A stretch of 64,000 bases of DNA from Paenibacillus macquariensis (GTDB taxonomy: Bacteria > Bacillota > Bacilli > Paenibacillales > Paenibacillaceae), in assembly GCF_900156375.1 (NCBI RefSeq), contig NZ_FTNK01000005.1, positions 1-64,000 of the forward strand, in the 5' to 3' direction. The position numbers and the translations under genes were made by a program. Within the stretch, counting starts at the first letter, position 1, and each line of letters begins with the position of its first letter. Positions 45,343-56,959 of the stretch are shown in pieces. The notes beneath the pieces are model-generated. The model worked only from the letters and a program-made list of their open reading frames with translations. It was not told the DNA's origin and made no database searches.

Positions 45343-46122
45343 ATGACTACAAATTTCGTCATTGAAGGACTTAAAGCATCAATCGAAGGTAAAGAAATAC
45401 TGAAAGGTATTAACTTGAAGATGAAAGGTGGAGAAATCCACGCAATCATGGGTCCAAACGGTACAGGTAAGAGTACATTGGCTTCTGCTTTGATGGGACA
45501 TCCTAAGTATGAAGTAACAGCAGGTACAGTATTGTTGGATGATGAAGAAGTACTTGAGATGGCTGTTGATGAACGTGCTCGTGCAGGACTATTCTTGGGT
45601 ATGCAATATCCAAGTGAAATCAGCGGTGTTACCAATTCCGATTTCCTTCGTTCTGCAATTAACGCACGCCGTGAAGAAGGAAGCGAAATTTCATTGATTA
45701 GATTCATTCGTCAAATGGAAGCGAAGATGAAAGAGCTTGATATGAACCCTGAGTTCCTACACCGTTATCTTAACGAAGGTTTCTCTGGTGGAGAAAAGAA
45801 ACGTAATGAAATTCTACAAATGATGATGTTAGATCCTAAAATTGTTATTTTAGATGAAATAGATTCCGGTCTTGATATAGATGCACTAAAAATTGTAGCT
45901 AATGGTGTTAATGCAATGAGAAGCGAAGATCGTGGTTTCCTTATTATCACGCATTACCAACGCCTATTGGACTACATTAAGCCTGATTTCGTTCACGTTA
46001 TGATGCAAGGTAGAATCGTGAAGTCTGGCGGACCTGAGTTGGCTCAACGTCTAGAAGCTGAAGGTTACGACTGGGTTAAAGAAGAATTGGGTATTGAAGA
46101 CGAAACAGTAGGTCAAGCGTAA
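45343..46122 (+). CDS. sufC: Fe-S cluster assembly ATPase SufC
   Basis: 259-residue ABC-type ATPase that works with SufB and SufD. Walker [10 protein letters not shown], signature FSGGEKKR, Walker [13 protein letters not shown] and switch His in IITHYQR. The open frame begins at 45256; the ATG at 45343 has GGAGGGA upstream. First gene of sufCDSUB. Confidence 0.97.
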   Translation: MTTNFVIEGLKASIEGKEILKGINLKMKGGEIHAIMGPNGTGKSTLASALMGHPKYEVTAGTVLLDDEEVLEMAVDERARAGLFLGMQYPSEISGVTNSDFLRSAINARREEGSEISLIRFIRQMEAKMKELDMNPEFLHRYLNEGFSGGEKKRNEILQMMMLDPKIVILDEIDSGLDIDALKIVANGVNAMRSEDRGFLIITHYQRLLDYIKPDFVHVMMQGRIVKSGGPELAQRLEAEGYDWVKEELGIEDETVGQA

Positions 46123-46146
46123 ATATAACGGGAGGAGGACAAAGAT

Positions 46147-49092
<2,946 letters not shown>

Positions 49093-49112
49093 TGATAGGG
49101 AGTTGACATAAC

Positions 49113-50510
49113 ATGGCTAAGAAATCACCAGAATTAGAAGAATATAAATATGGATTTCGCGATGAACATGAGTCCATATTCAAGACAGGAAAAGGGTTAA
49201 CACGTGAAATTGTTATGGAAATTTCTCGTATTAAGAACGAACCAGAATGGATGCTTGAATTCCGTCTGAAGGCGTTAGAAACATTTGAGAAAATGCCTAT
49301 GCCTAATTTCGGTGGGAACATGGATGATTTGGATTTCAATGAAATTCAATATTTCGTAAGAGCTTCCGATAAACAAGGGAAAACATGGGAGGAAGTTCCT
49401 TCTGAGATCAAAGAAACATTTGATAAGCTTGGGATTCCTGAAGCTGAGCAGAAGTTCCTAGCTGGAGTATCTGCACAGTATGAATCTGAAGTAGTCTATC
49501 ATAGCATGCAGAAGGACCTTGAGGATCAAGGCGTTATTTTCATGGATATGGATACGGCACTTAGAGAGCATCCGGAAATCGTTAAAGAATATATCAGCAC
49601 CGTTATTCCAACAGCAGATAATAAGTTCTCAGCTCTTAACAGTGCTGTATGGTCCGGTGGTAGCTTTATCTATGTACCAAAGGGTGTTAAATGTGAAATG
49701 CCTTTACAAGCATATTTCCGCATTAACTCAGAGAACATGGGACAATTCGAACGTACGTTGATTATCGCTGATGAAGATAGCCATGTTCACTATGTAGAAG
49801 GCTGTACAGCTCCAATATACAGCACGAATTCTCTACACAGTGCGGTTGTTGAAATCATCTGTAAGAAGAACGCACGCGTGCGTTATACAACGATTCAGAA
49901 CTGGGCTCCGAATATCTATAACCTAGTTACGAAACGTGCTGTAGCAGAAGAAAATGCAACGATGGAATGGGTAGATGGAAATATTGGTTCCAAACTAACA
50001 ATGAAATATCCTTCTGTTGTTCTTAAGGGCCGTGGAGCAAAAGGAATGGTATTGTCCATTGCGATTGCAGGTAAAGGTCAACATCAGGATGCTGGAGCTA
50101 AAATGATCCATTTAGCACCAGACACAACATCTACGATTGTATCTAAATCAATCAGTAAACATGGTGGTAAAGTAACCTATCGTGGTCTGGCTTCCTTCGG
50201 ACGCCAAGCTGAAGGGGCTAAGTCTAATATCAAGTGTGATACATTGATCCTAGATAACGAATCTACTTCAGATACAATTCCTTATAATGAGATCATGAAT
50301 GACAACATTACGCTTGAGCATGAAGCAACGGTATCCAAGGTATCAGAAGATCAACTCTTCTACCTTATGAGCCGTGGTCTTACAGATGCGGAAGCAACTC
50401 AAATGATCGTTATGGGCTTCATTGAACCGTTCACGAAAGAACTTCCAATGGAGTATGCAGTAGAAATGAACCGTCTCATCAAGTTCGAGATGGAAGGTTC
50501 TATCGGGTAA
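49113..50510 (+). CDS. sufB: Fe-S cluster assembly protein SufB
   Basis: 465 residues, with the SufB hallmarks [31 protein letters not shown], and [15 protein letters not shown]. The last 25 bp of the coding region are repeated at 52562-52586, so its 3' end, including the stop codon, was supplied by an integrated element. The encoded C-terminus (KFEMEGSIG) is the same in both copies. Last gene of the operon. Confidence 0.96.
   Translation: MAKKSPELEEYKYGFRDEHESIFKTGKGLTREIVMEISRIKNEPEWMLEFRLKALETFEKMPMPNFGGNMDDLDFNEIQYFVRASDKQGKTWEEVPSEIKETFDKLGIPEAEQKFLAGVSAQYESEVVYHSMQKDLEDQGVIFMDMDTALREHPEIVKEYISTVIPTADNKFSALNSAVWSGGSFIYVPKGVKCEMPLQAYFRINSENMGQFERTLIIADEDSHVHYVEGCTAPIYSTNSLHSAVVEIICKKNARVRYTTIQNWAPNIYNLVTKRAVAEENATMEWVDGNIGSKLTMKYPSVVLKGRGAKGMVLSIAIAGKGQHQDAGAKMIHLAPDTTSTIVSKSISKHGGKVTYRGLASFGRQAEGAKSNIKCDTLILDNESTSDTIPYNEIMNDNITLEHEATVSKVSEDQLFYLMSRGLTDAEATQMIVMGFIEPFTKELPMEYAVEMNRLIKFEMEGSIG
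50479..50503 (+). repeat. 25-bp direct repeat at the sufB 3' end (attL-like)
   Basis: TCAAGTTCGAGATGGAAGGT followed by TCTAT, identical to 52562-52586. Beyond the core the copies read CGGGTAA here and TGGTTAA at the right, both Gly then stop. Confidence 0.9.
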
Positions 50511-50602
50511 GTCCTGAAAGCGTTGGTGTAACAACGTTTGTGACCCGTTTGAGAAGTGAGGAAAAGTGTGCGTGCCGATTCAGATTTTTCTCTTAGTGTA
50601 AG

Positions 50603-50637
50603 AGGCGAACTTTTTAAGTTCGTCTGTTTCTATTTTT
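50603..50637 (+). terminator. Terminator at the left end of the sufB island
   Basis: AGGCGAACTT pairs with AAGTTCGTCT (one G-T pair) over TTT, followed by GTTTCTATTTTT. It now ends the suf operon transcript. Confidence 0.75.
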
Positions 50638-50715
50638 CCGTGTCATGATATCAAGACTGCCACATACGATAGAAGTAGTTGGTAGTAATAAAAACTTAAG
50701 AGAGTTTAGAAATAA

Positions 50716-50744
50716 TTGACTTTCACGCATTCAAATGAGATATT
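50716..50744 (+). promoter_or_regulatory. Promoter of the three-gene island cassette
   Basis: TTGACT (50716-50721), a 17-nt spacer and GATATT (50739-50744), with an AT-rich run after it and the first gene start 37 nt downstream. Confidence 0.5.
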
Positions 50745-50780
50745 ATGGTATATATAAATAGGTTTTTCAGGAGGATTATT

Positions 50781-51398
50781 ATGTTCTCACCATTTTTCAT
50801 TGAGATAAGTTTAAAACATTCCGGAGTTGATCTTAAAAAAGTAGAATTTGATTTAATAAGACCTTTAAAGGAACAATACGGGTTTGAAGAAACAGAGATA
50901 CTTAAAGATTCGATTGAATTAAGAAATGGTAATAAGATAATGACATGCAGCTTTACTGAGGAGACTTTAACAGTAGTATTTGCGTCCGAAGCAGATGAAA
51001 GAGTTATAGAAATTATTCAATTAGTATATTCTGAGATGAATCTGAAACATGTATCTTTCAAAAGATTAGAAATGGTTGGTTTATTTTTAGTACAGGGTCC
51101 TGAAACTATTCTTAATCTTAATCTAAGTAGTTTACCATTAAAACATTTTGATATTACGCTTGAGACAAGAGCTAAAGATGGTGAAGGTTCTATTAGGATT
51201 AGATTAATGAGCGATGAAGGAGATAAGTATAATTATGCTAGTGTAAATTTGAGTTCGAGTAGAGACTTAATCTCTTTTGATGAATTCAAAGAATTTTATG
51301 TTTTGAGTTATAAAGAACTTAACGACATAGCAAATGGCATTAACTCCCCAGATAATAATCTATCCTATGTTCCTATAGAGGTGAAAGTTAATGAATAG
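50781..51398 (+). CDS. Island gene 1, unknown function
   Basis: 205 residues, not recognised. It begins FSPFFIEISLKHSG and has an alternating beta/alpha look: a first half with ELRNGNKIMTCSFTEETLTV, a middle FKRLEMVGLFLVQGPE, and a charged C-terminus. No signal, membrane segment or known catalytic motif is visible. AGGAGG lies 6 nt before the ATG at 50781; the open frame to 50745 is spurious. It overlaps the next gene by 8 nt. The DNA is more AT-rich than the flanking suf genes. Confidence 0.75.
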   Translation: MFSPFFIEISLKHSGVDLKKVEFDLIRPLKEQYGFEETEILKDSIELRNGNKIMTCSFTEETLTVVFASEADERVIEIIQLVYSEMNLKHVSFKRLEMVGLFLVQGPETILNLNLSSLPLKHFDITLETRAKDGEGSIRIRLMSDEGDKYNYASVNLSSSRDLISFDEFKEFYVLSYKELNDIANGINSPDNNLSYVPIEVKVNE

Positions 51399-51957
51399 CG
51401 CCCAAGTAATAGCAGACAAATATAGGGAACGGTATCAGGCTAATTATAATGAACCACTTGAAAAGGAATTAGATAGTTTGATGAGAGAGTCTCAAGGACT
51501 ATACTGGAAAGTTCAGGGTTATAAGGAAAAGGAACAAATCGGCAAGGAGTCATTAAATTCATTATCTTTTGCTAAAAAGTACATAGAATTAATGGAAGAA
51601 GAATTCAATGAGACAAGTGCAGGTTTAAAAAAATTGGAAAGTGTAAAGCCTAGATCACATATCCATAGTATGGGTGGTGATCAGGAGATGGGTAATGAAT
51701 ATAATAAGATCGTCGTTTCAAATCTAAGTAAGAATTCTTTTGTGAATGAAGTCTATTATTTTGTTAGTCGTGAAGAACATATATTTCTTATTACACTTGC
51801 AGATGATAATCCGGATATTACATTAGAAATTTTTGAGCTTTATTGGGAATTGCAGGATAGTATTTCCCATTTCGATTTTGAATTTAAGCCTGTTCCCCTT
51901 GATCAATTCAATTCGGATTTGTTGCCTAGTGATGCGCAACTTGTTTTTGGGAGGTAA
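51391..51957 (+). CDS. Island gene 2, unknown coiled-coil protein
   Basis: 188 residues, not recognised. The first 85 residues are strongly helical and charged, likely a coiled coil (EKELDSLMRESQGLYWKVQG; FAKKYIELMEEEFNETSAGL). The rest is a mixed domain ending SDAQLVFGR. No enzyme motif is visible. GAGGTG precedes the ATG. Start and end both overlap the neighbouring genes, so the three are co-translated. Confidence 0.75.
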   Translation: MNSAQVIADKYRERYQANYNEPLEKELDSLMRESQGLYWKVQGYKEKEQIGKESLNSLSFAKKYIELMEEEFNETSAGLKKLESVKPRSHIHSMGGDQEMGNEYNKIVVSNLSKNSFVNEVYYFVSREEHIFLITLADDNPDITLEIFELYWELQDSISHFDFEFKPVPLDQFNSDLLPSDAQLVFGR

Positions 51958-51962
51958 TGATA

Positions 51963-52313
51963 TTGGCTACTGCTCAACAGCACAAGCGTCAATTTGAAAA
52001 GAATAAAGCCACAATAGCTGTTGTTAATCAATTAGATAGCCCTCCAAACGATTGGTTGATTACGATGGCATTCTATGCAGCGGTTCACTTAATCGAAGGC
52101 GTAATTGTAGATAAGACTAGTAAAGGAACTAAAGACCATAAAACTCGTAGAGTAGCAATGACCAGGATTTCTACCTTAAGACCTGTTGGTGCTTTGTATA
52201 GTACACTTGAGGACTATAGTCATAGATCTAGATATCAATGCAAGTCATTTAATAAAGAAGATGTTAGTAAAATTCTTGAATTTTTAGACAGAATAGAAAA
52301 GCAATTAGCTTAA
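51963..52313 (+). CDS. HEPN-domain protein, island gene 3
   Basis: 116 residues. The central PNDWLITMAFYAAVHLIEG, then DHKTRRVAMTR, and the C-terminal GALYSTLEDYSHRSRYQ is the pattern of a HEPN subfamily (DW...FYAA.H..E...H..R...Y..L...S..aRY). HEPN proteins are often RNases or toxin partners in defence and toxin-antitoxin loci. The typical RNase R-x4-6-H motif is not clear here. The start is best at TTG 51963, 8 nt after GGGAGG; ATG 51957 is only 2 nt away. Confidence 0.75.
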   Translation: MATAQQHKRQFEKNKATIAVVNQLDSPPNDWLITMAFYAAVHLIEGVIVDKTSKGTKDHKTRRVAMTRISTLRPVGALYSTLEDYSHRSRYQCKSFNKEDVSKILEFLDRIEKQLA

Positions 52314-52385
52314 TTTCTTGATTTGTAAAAGAAAGTGCTTCCTATACATGGGGGCTCTTTTTTTTACAAAGATAACCGTGAATAG

Positions 52386-52478
52386 GAGAGGGAAGAACAT
52401 CATTTCAATGCTCTGTATGGAATGAAGTTAAAAATTAAACGTGCCGATATCGTGCCGATTCATTTAAAGAATAGATGA
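52386..52478 (+). pseudogene. Possible integrase tail remnant
   Basis: An open stretch of 30 codons before the attR-like repeat ends KRADIVPIHLKNR and stop, with the internal DNA repeat CGTGCCGAT. Its position 84 bp from the repeat suits a phage-type integrase, but the catalytic domain is absent. Identity is uncertain. Confidence 0.3.
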
Positions 52479-52561
52479 TACGTTTTGAAAGTGAGGATGC
52501 AGAAACGTCATTAAATCAACGGTTTCTGCATTATTTAAAACGATTTGAAAACGTGTATTAT

Positions 52562-52586
52562 TCAAGTTCGAGATGGAAGGTTCTAT
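52562..52586 (+). repeat. 25-bp direct repeat (attR-like)
   Basis: Identical to 50479-50503. Followed by TGGTTAA, so it carries the ancestral sufB stop codon, still in the frame KFEMEGSIG. Confidence 0.9.
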
Positions 52587-52633
52587 TGGTTAATTCTTTT
52601 CTTAAAATAATTTCTATCTTTTAAGTAACAAGT

Positions 52634-52694
52634 AAAACATGTCTGGGTTATCTTTTACACTTTGGTGTTTAAGAAGCTCAGACATGTTTTTTTG
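52634..52694 (+). terminator. Probable original terminator of the suf operon
   Basis: AAAACATGTCTG pairs perfectly with CAGACATGTTTT (12 bp), with an inner TTACAC/GTGTTTAA stem and a T run after it. It lies 41 nt after the ancestral sufB stop codon and no other gene ends here. It was displaced by the island. Confidence 0.8.
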
Positions 52695-52814
52695 TTATAT
52701 TGACTTGCAATCGGCTTATTCGTCAAAGGAAACGCACAAGCAGGAATAGATTATAAGAATAAAATATATGAATGAATTGAGAGTTGATTGGAACGAAAAG
52801 GAGAGAGGATAGCA

Positions 52815-53420
52815 ATGAACCCATTTGAATCATTTAGACTCATGAGTCCATTCGGGATGAGGATTGATCCAATAAACAAAGTACCCAAGTTTCACAGAGG
52901 CATTGATCTTGTAACTACGTCATCTTCGGGGCAACTATACGCATTTGTAGCTGGAGAAGTTATTCATGCGAAAGAAGGATTGAAAGGCTCAGGATTTGGT
53001 GACTACGGTATCGTGGTAGCAATCAAGGACGACAAAGGGTATCTGCATTGTTATGCTCATTTATCTATGGCAATGGTTCAGGTTGGAGATAAGCTACTGA
53101 GAGGGGATAAGGTGGGGCTTCAAGGAAGTACTGGGAAAAGTACAGGCGCACATCTTCATTATGAGATACGTAAGGCATGTGCACCTTCATTTGGTTACAC
53201 GGATACGGAGATTGGTGTTGTTGAACCTACGAAGTACTTGCAAGACTATTACGCGAAAGTGGGGCTATCTAAAGTGGATATAAAGGATGCAAATGCAATC
53301 ATCGAAAAGTATCTCAAGCCAGCGTGGGGAGCAGCTAAGACTCCTGAAGAGAAAAAGGAGATTGGTCGATTGGCTGATGAACTACGGGTAGCTTCTGGAC
53401 AGGCGAAACAAAATGGATGA
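52815..53420 (+). CDS. M23 family peptidase without signal peptide (phage lysin-like)
   Basis: 201 residues. The LytM zinc motif is intact: FHRGIDL (HxxxD) and GAHLHYEIRK (HxH). The C-terminal 50 residues (KVDIKDANAIIEKYLKPAW...) form a helical domain typical of phage endolysins. There is no signal peptide and no transmembrane segment, so it needs a holin or lysis to reach the wall. Starts at ATG 52815 with GAGAGG upstream. Lies beyond the attR repeat, so it is not part of the sufB island as defined, and it may be a separate prophage relic. Confidence 0.85.
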   Translation: MNPFESFRLMSPFGMRIDPINKVPKFHRGIDLVTTSSSGQLYAFVAGEVIHAKEGLKGSGFGDYGIVVAIKDDKGYLHCYAHLSMAMVQVGDKLLRGDKVGLQGSTGKSTGAHLHYEIRKACAPSFGYTDTEIGVVEPTKYLQDYYAKVGLSKVDIKDANAIIEKYLKPAWGAAKTPEEKKEIGRLADELRVASGQAKQNG

Positions 53421-53426
53421 TATAAC

Positions 53427-53461
53427 AAAAGCAGGCTACCTATGAAAGTTAGCCTGCTTTT
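53427..53461. terminator. Bidirectional terminator, M23 / HD-GYP
   Basis: AAAAGCAGGCTA pairs with TAGCCTGCTTTT (12 bp) over an 11-nt loop. Confidence 0.85.
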
Positions 53462-53467
53462 ACTGTT

Positions 53468-54514
53468 TTACATAAATAATTTTTCAATTGATAAATTTCG
53501 TTGGGTGGAAAGGTCAAGAAAGGTAGACTCGATTTGGATGAGAGGACGAAATGAATCTATGGGATTTGTCATGACAATCGTTCCTATTTGACCATCGGAT
53601 AAGAGCACGTTCTTTCCAATGAAGTTTGGAAGCATATGTCTTATGAAGACTTGAGTAGGTTTAGCATTCAATTTACCGAAGCTTAAGCTGTATATCTCAC
53701 GAAGCACGGTTAATAATTCTTGCTTGGATTGATAGACACGATTCGTGGTCATCGCACTGAACACATCAGCGACAGCTGTGATTTGTGAGAATGGATGAAT
53801 GTTATGTACATGCAATCTAAGAGGATATCCACTGCCATCGTCGCGTTCATGATGTTGCAGAGCAACTAAAGCGCTTACTTCATCCATGGAAGAACTACGA
53901 ATAATTTCATAACCATAAGTGGTATGTAGCTTCACTTCTTCAAATTCGTCTTGTGTTAATTTAGTGGGTTTGTTAAGTAGTTCCCGAGGGATTCTACATT
54001 TACCTATATCCTGTAAATAACCTGCTTTACCAACTGCATAGGCATCCTTCTTGGTGTATCCAAGCCAACTGGCAATATAATAGGATAACATCCCAACTTG
54101 CATAGAATGCTGGTAAGTATAGTCATCAGTGAAATCATTCGCTAACAATAATGATACAACATCTGATTGGTCTGATAATTCATCAACCAAAGGATGGAAG
54201 ATATCGTCTACCATACTACTATTAACTTTTCCAGTACTGATAGCTTCCAAGAATATATTCTCGAATCCATCAATAGCATTTGCTAAAAGAGGTTTAGCCT
54301 TGGCTAGAGACTCCTGATTTTTGGTTGAATTATATTGATTCTCGGTCGTAGTAAGAGACTCAACATCGACATAATCAACACCATGCTGAATTAGTTTATT
54401 TATCTCAGTTGTTCCTAATTCAGCATATTTCTTTAGTACATGAAGGCCTTTATCATTAAAGGTATCCGCTTGCAAAATATCTCCTGGTTTTAAATCGGTT
54501 ACATGAACTCTCAA
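53468..54514 (-). CDS. HD-GYP domain protein with degenerate HD motif
   Basis: 348 residues. A DUF3391-like N-terminus (VHVTDLKPGDILQADTF) precedes an HD-GYP domain. The GYP part is intact: LQHHERDDGSGYPLRL and QITAVADVFSAMTTNRVY. The HD motif that should be HDIGK reads LQDIGK: His is replaced by Gln (codon CAG at 54011-54013, one base from His). This His is a metal ligand in active c-di-GMP phosphodiesterases, so activity is doubtful. TTG 54514 is the likely start (9 nt after GAGGTG). Confidence 0.92.
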   Translation of the reverse strand: MRVHVTDLKPGDILQADTFNDKGLHVLKKYAELGTTEINKLIQHGVDYVDVESLTTTENQYNSTKNQESLAKAKPLLANAIDGFENIFLEAISTGKVNSSMVDDIFHPLVDELSDQSDVVSLLLANDFTDDYTYQHSMQVGMLSYYIASWLGYTKKDAYAVGKAGYLQDIGKCRIPRELLNKPTKLTQDEFEEVKLHTTYGYEIIRSSSMDEVSALVALQHHERDDGSGYPLRLHVHNIHPFSQITAVADVFSAMTTNRVYQSKQELLTVLREIYSLSFGKLNAKPTQVFIRHMLPNFIGKNVLLSDGQIGTIVMTNPIDSFRPLIQIESTFLDLSTQRNLSIEKLFM

Positions 54515-54579
54515 GAGGAAGCACCTCACTTATATTTATAATAAATATATCATATCAAGAATAAATTGGATATACGATA

Positions 54580-55302
54580 TTAACGTGAGAGAGGGTCCCA
54601 ACTTTCTTGTTGGTCAACACCTTTCCACGTATGTCCATCATCCCAAATCTCTTTTTTCCAGATAGGAACAGATTGTTTTAAGTTCTCAATGGCATATCGA
54701 CTCGCCTCATAGCAAATATCTCGATGTGCTGAAGAAATGGCAATGATTACACTGACTTCTTTGATATCAACCTTTCCTATTCGATGTGAAATAGCACAAA
54801 TCGTACCTGGCCAACGTATGTTCAATTCAGTGCCTATTTTTTCTAAATAAGATAATGCCATTGGGATATAAGCTTCATATTCTAAATGGACGGTTCGCTT
54901 GTCTCCGGTCATTTCTCTTGTGGTCCCGACGAAGGAGAGCGTAGCGCCATGATTATTGTTCAGTACTTTGGAATATACTTCTTCAATAGACAGAGGTTCG
55001 TCCGTGATGACATACATCCCATCTGAACTTCTTTCTATGAGTGATTTGTGTCCATCCCCTCCAGATACTGGCGGGATAAGAGCGACTTCATCGTCTTCGG
55101 TAATCATCATTTCGCCTGTAGCATATTCTTCATTGATAGCAAAGAAGGATACTGAAATTTGGGATGACGCTTCGGGATAGGCAGAAGAAAGTGAAACTTT
55201 TAATTGATCCACGCTAATGGGCAACTGATCTATGGAGAAATCGAGTACAGTAGTATTTAGTAGTTCAGCTAGTCCAGCAAAAAGTCTAATTTTGATTATC
55301 AT
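54580..55302 (-). CDS. MoaD-MoaE fusion, molybdopterin synthase
   Basis: 240 residues. Residues 1-85 are MoaD: MIIKIRLFAGLAELL ... VALIPPVSGG, ending in the Gly-Gly motif. Residues about 95-240 are MoaE: VYVITDEPLSIE-type start, GATLSFVGTTREMTGDK, LEYEAYIPMA, and the catalytic Lys region VPIWKKEIWDDGHTWKG. Normally MoaD's free C-terminal Gly carries sulfur. In the fusion it is internal and would need cleavage, as known for MoaX of Mycobacterium. ATG 55302 has GAGGTG upstream. No other moa genes are in the window. Confidence 0.92.
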   Translation of the reverse strand: MIIKIRLFAGLAELLNTTVLDFSIDQLPISVDQLKVSLSSAYPEASSQISVSFFAINEEYATGEMMITEDDEVALIPPVSGGDGHKSLIERSSDGMYVITDEPLSIEEVYSKVLNNNHGATLSFVGTTREMTGDKRTVHLEYEAYIPMALSYLEKIGTELNIRWPGTICAISHRIGKVDIKEVSVIIAISSAHRDICYEASRYAIENLKQSVPIWKKEIWDDGHTWKGVDQQESWDPLSR

Positions 55303-55462
55303 ATTTATGCACCTCGTATTATGTCGGTTTTCCCCTTCAATATACCACAATCATTAAGGAAATGTTATGATTAAGCGTAAGCATTATGAGGAAGTAAACG
55401 GGTGGGTAGTCTTGAAATAGATTTGATTGAATTGGGAAGAAAAGAGAGGGGGGACAATCATC

Positions 55463-56902
55463 ATGATACAGATTCAGAAAGAAAAACTAACCATTCTGCA
55501 TACCAATGATATACATAGTCATTTTGAAATGGTAAGTTCCATCGCTGAATTGATAAACACAGAAAAAAATCTTGTTTCAGACAGTCCCCTTCTTCTGTTG
55601 GATATAGGTGATCATATGGATCGCATGTCAGTAGAGACAGAAGGTAGTGTTGGGCTAGCGAATACGGATATCATTAATTTAACGAACTACGACGCGATTA
55701 CGATAGGTAACAATGAGGGTCTTACGTTCACACCTGACATGTTAGAGAGAGCATATAGCGGATTGTTGTGTCCCGTCGTCTGCTGTAATATTCGTGAAGT
55801 AGCTAGTGGTCTTCGTCCAAGTTGGATGAAGGAACATATGATCATAACCAAAGGGAATATCAACATAGGAATCATTGGCGTAACCGCACCATTTGACGAA
55901 TTCTACAGACTTCTTGGGTGGGAAGCGATTGATCCTGAAATGGCAATAAAGGAGCAGATAGCAATCCTTAGACCACAAGTTGATATTCTTATTCTTCTAT
56001 CTCACTTAGGATTGCCGACAGATCGTGAACTCGCGACTAACTTAGATGGCATAGATCTAATTCTAGGTGGACATACACATCACTTACTTGAGGAACCAAT
56101 ACATATCGGTAATACTAGTATTTGTGGTGCGGGTAAGTTCGGACAATTCGTTGGTAAAGTTGTTATGGAGCGAGATGGTGATGGGACATTTAAAGTGGTA
56201 TGGGGAGGGTGTTTACCTGTAGATCCGATGCAAAAGGATGACAGGATAACTACAGCATTGGAGATTCATCGTACACAAGCCGAAAAGGTGTTACAACGTA
56301 CCATAACCGTAACAGATCATGCATTATTGCTGAATGAAGAGTGTCAGGAGTCTCCTTTTGGTAATATCATGGCACAGTCATTACGACAATTCACAAAGAC
56401 AGATATTGCTATGGTTAATACGGGGCAACTGTTAGGATCTCTCCCTGAGGGAAATATCACAGTGGGGATGTTACATCAATTATGTCCGTCACCTATTAAT
56501 CCTTGTATTCTTAAGTTAAAAGGCAGTGATATTCGCTATACACTAGAACAAAGTCTATTGTCTGAGTATAAGGAAAAGAAAATCTTTGGGTATGGATTTC
56601 GGGGGAAGATATTAGGGAGTATAGCACTTGATGGAGCAGAGGTCTTGTACGACAGTACCCGAATCCCTTATGATAGGATAATAAGTGTTAGTGTCAATGG
56701 AATTCCTTTATGTGATGATCAAGAGTATGTTGTAGGTACCATTGATATGTTCACTTTTGGAATAGGTTACGAAAGAATTGCAAAGGGTACGGATAGAACG
56801 TTTATTCTACCAGAATTTCTGAGAGACTTATTAAGTATTGAACTTCAACGTCCGGGTAGTCTCGAGGATTGTCATGAGATAAGATGGCACTCTGAAGTCT
56901 AA
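55463..56902 (+). CDS. Bifunctional metallophosphatase/5'-nucleotidase family protein (YunD-like)
   Basis: 479 residues. Metal-binding motifs HTNDIHSHF, DIGDHMDRM, TIGNNEGL, LLSHLGLP and GGHTHHLLEE, then a 5'-nucleotidase C-terminal domain from about residue 290. There is no signal peptide, so it is cytoplasmic, like B. subtilis YunD. The ATG at 55463 follows GAGGGGGG; the frame opening at 55427 is spurious. The yunC family gene is 13.5 kb away and not linked. Confidence 0.9.
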   Translation: MIQIQKEKLTILHTNDIHSHFEMVSSIAELINTEKNLVSDSPLLLLDIGDHMDRMSVETEGSVGLANTDIINLTNYDAITIGNNEGLTFTPDMLERAYSGLLCPVVCCNIREVASGLRPSWMKEHMIITKGNINIGIIGVTAPFDEFYRLLGWEAIDPEMAIKEQIAILRPQVDILILLSHLGLPTDRELATNLDGIDLILGGHTHHLLEEPIHIGNTSICGAGKFGQFVGKVVMERDGDGTFKVVWGGCLPVDPMQKDDRITTALEIHRTQAEKVLQRTITVTDHALLLNEECQESPFGNIMAQSLRQFTKTDIAMVNTGQLLGSLPEGNITVGMLHQLCPSPINPCILKLKGSDIRYTLEQSLLSEYKEKKIFGYGFRGKILGSIALDGAEVLYDSTRIPYDRIISVSVNGIPLCDDQEYVVGTIDMFTFGIGYERIAKGTDRTFILPEFLRDLLSIELQRPGSLEDCHEIRWHSEV

Positions 56903-56959
56903 GTTATCAGGATTTCAACATATAATGTCATTTAGAACAGAAACATTTAGGAGGATATA

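Larger units (their letters stand above)
50511..50780 (+). other. Left end of the sufB island, no gene
   Basis: Holds CGTGCCGATTCA (50571-50582), which recurs at the right end (52451-52462), a terminator at 50603-50637, and a promoter at 50716-50744. No gene of normal size. Confidence 0.6.
52314..52814 (+). other. Right end of the sufB island and the ancestral downstream region
   Basis: No complete gene. Contains a short frame ending in KRADIVPIHLKNR and stop at 52478, which could be the tail of an integrase. CGTGCCGAT is present twice (52440-52461). The attR-like repeat is at 52562-52586 and the displaced sufB terminator at 52634-52694. Confidence 0.6.

Noticed and set aside
45204..45707. 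Minus-strand 167-codon open frame opposite sufC
   Set aside because: It is antisense to a certain sufC, without a ribosome site or recognisable domain.
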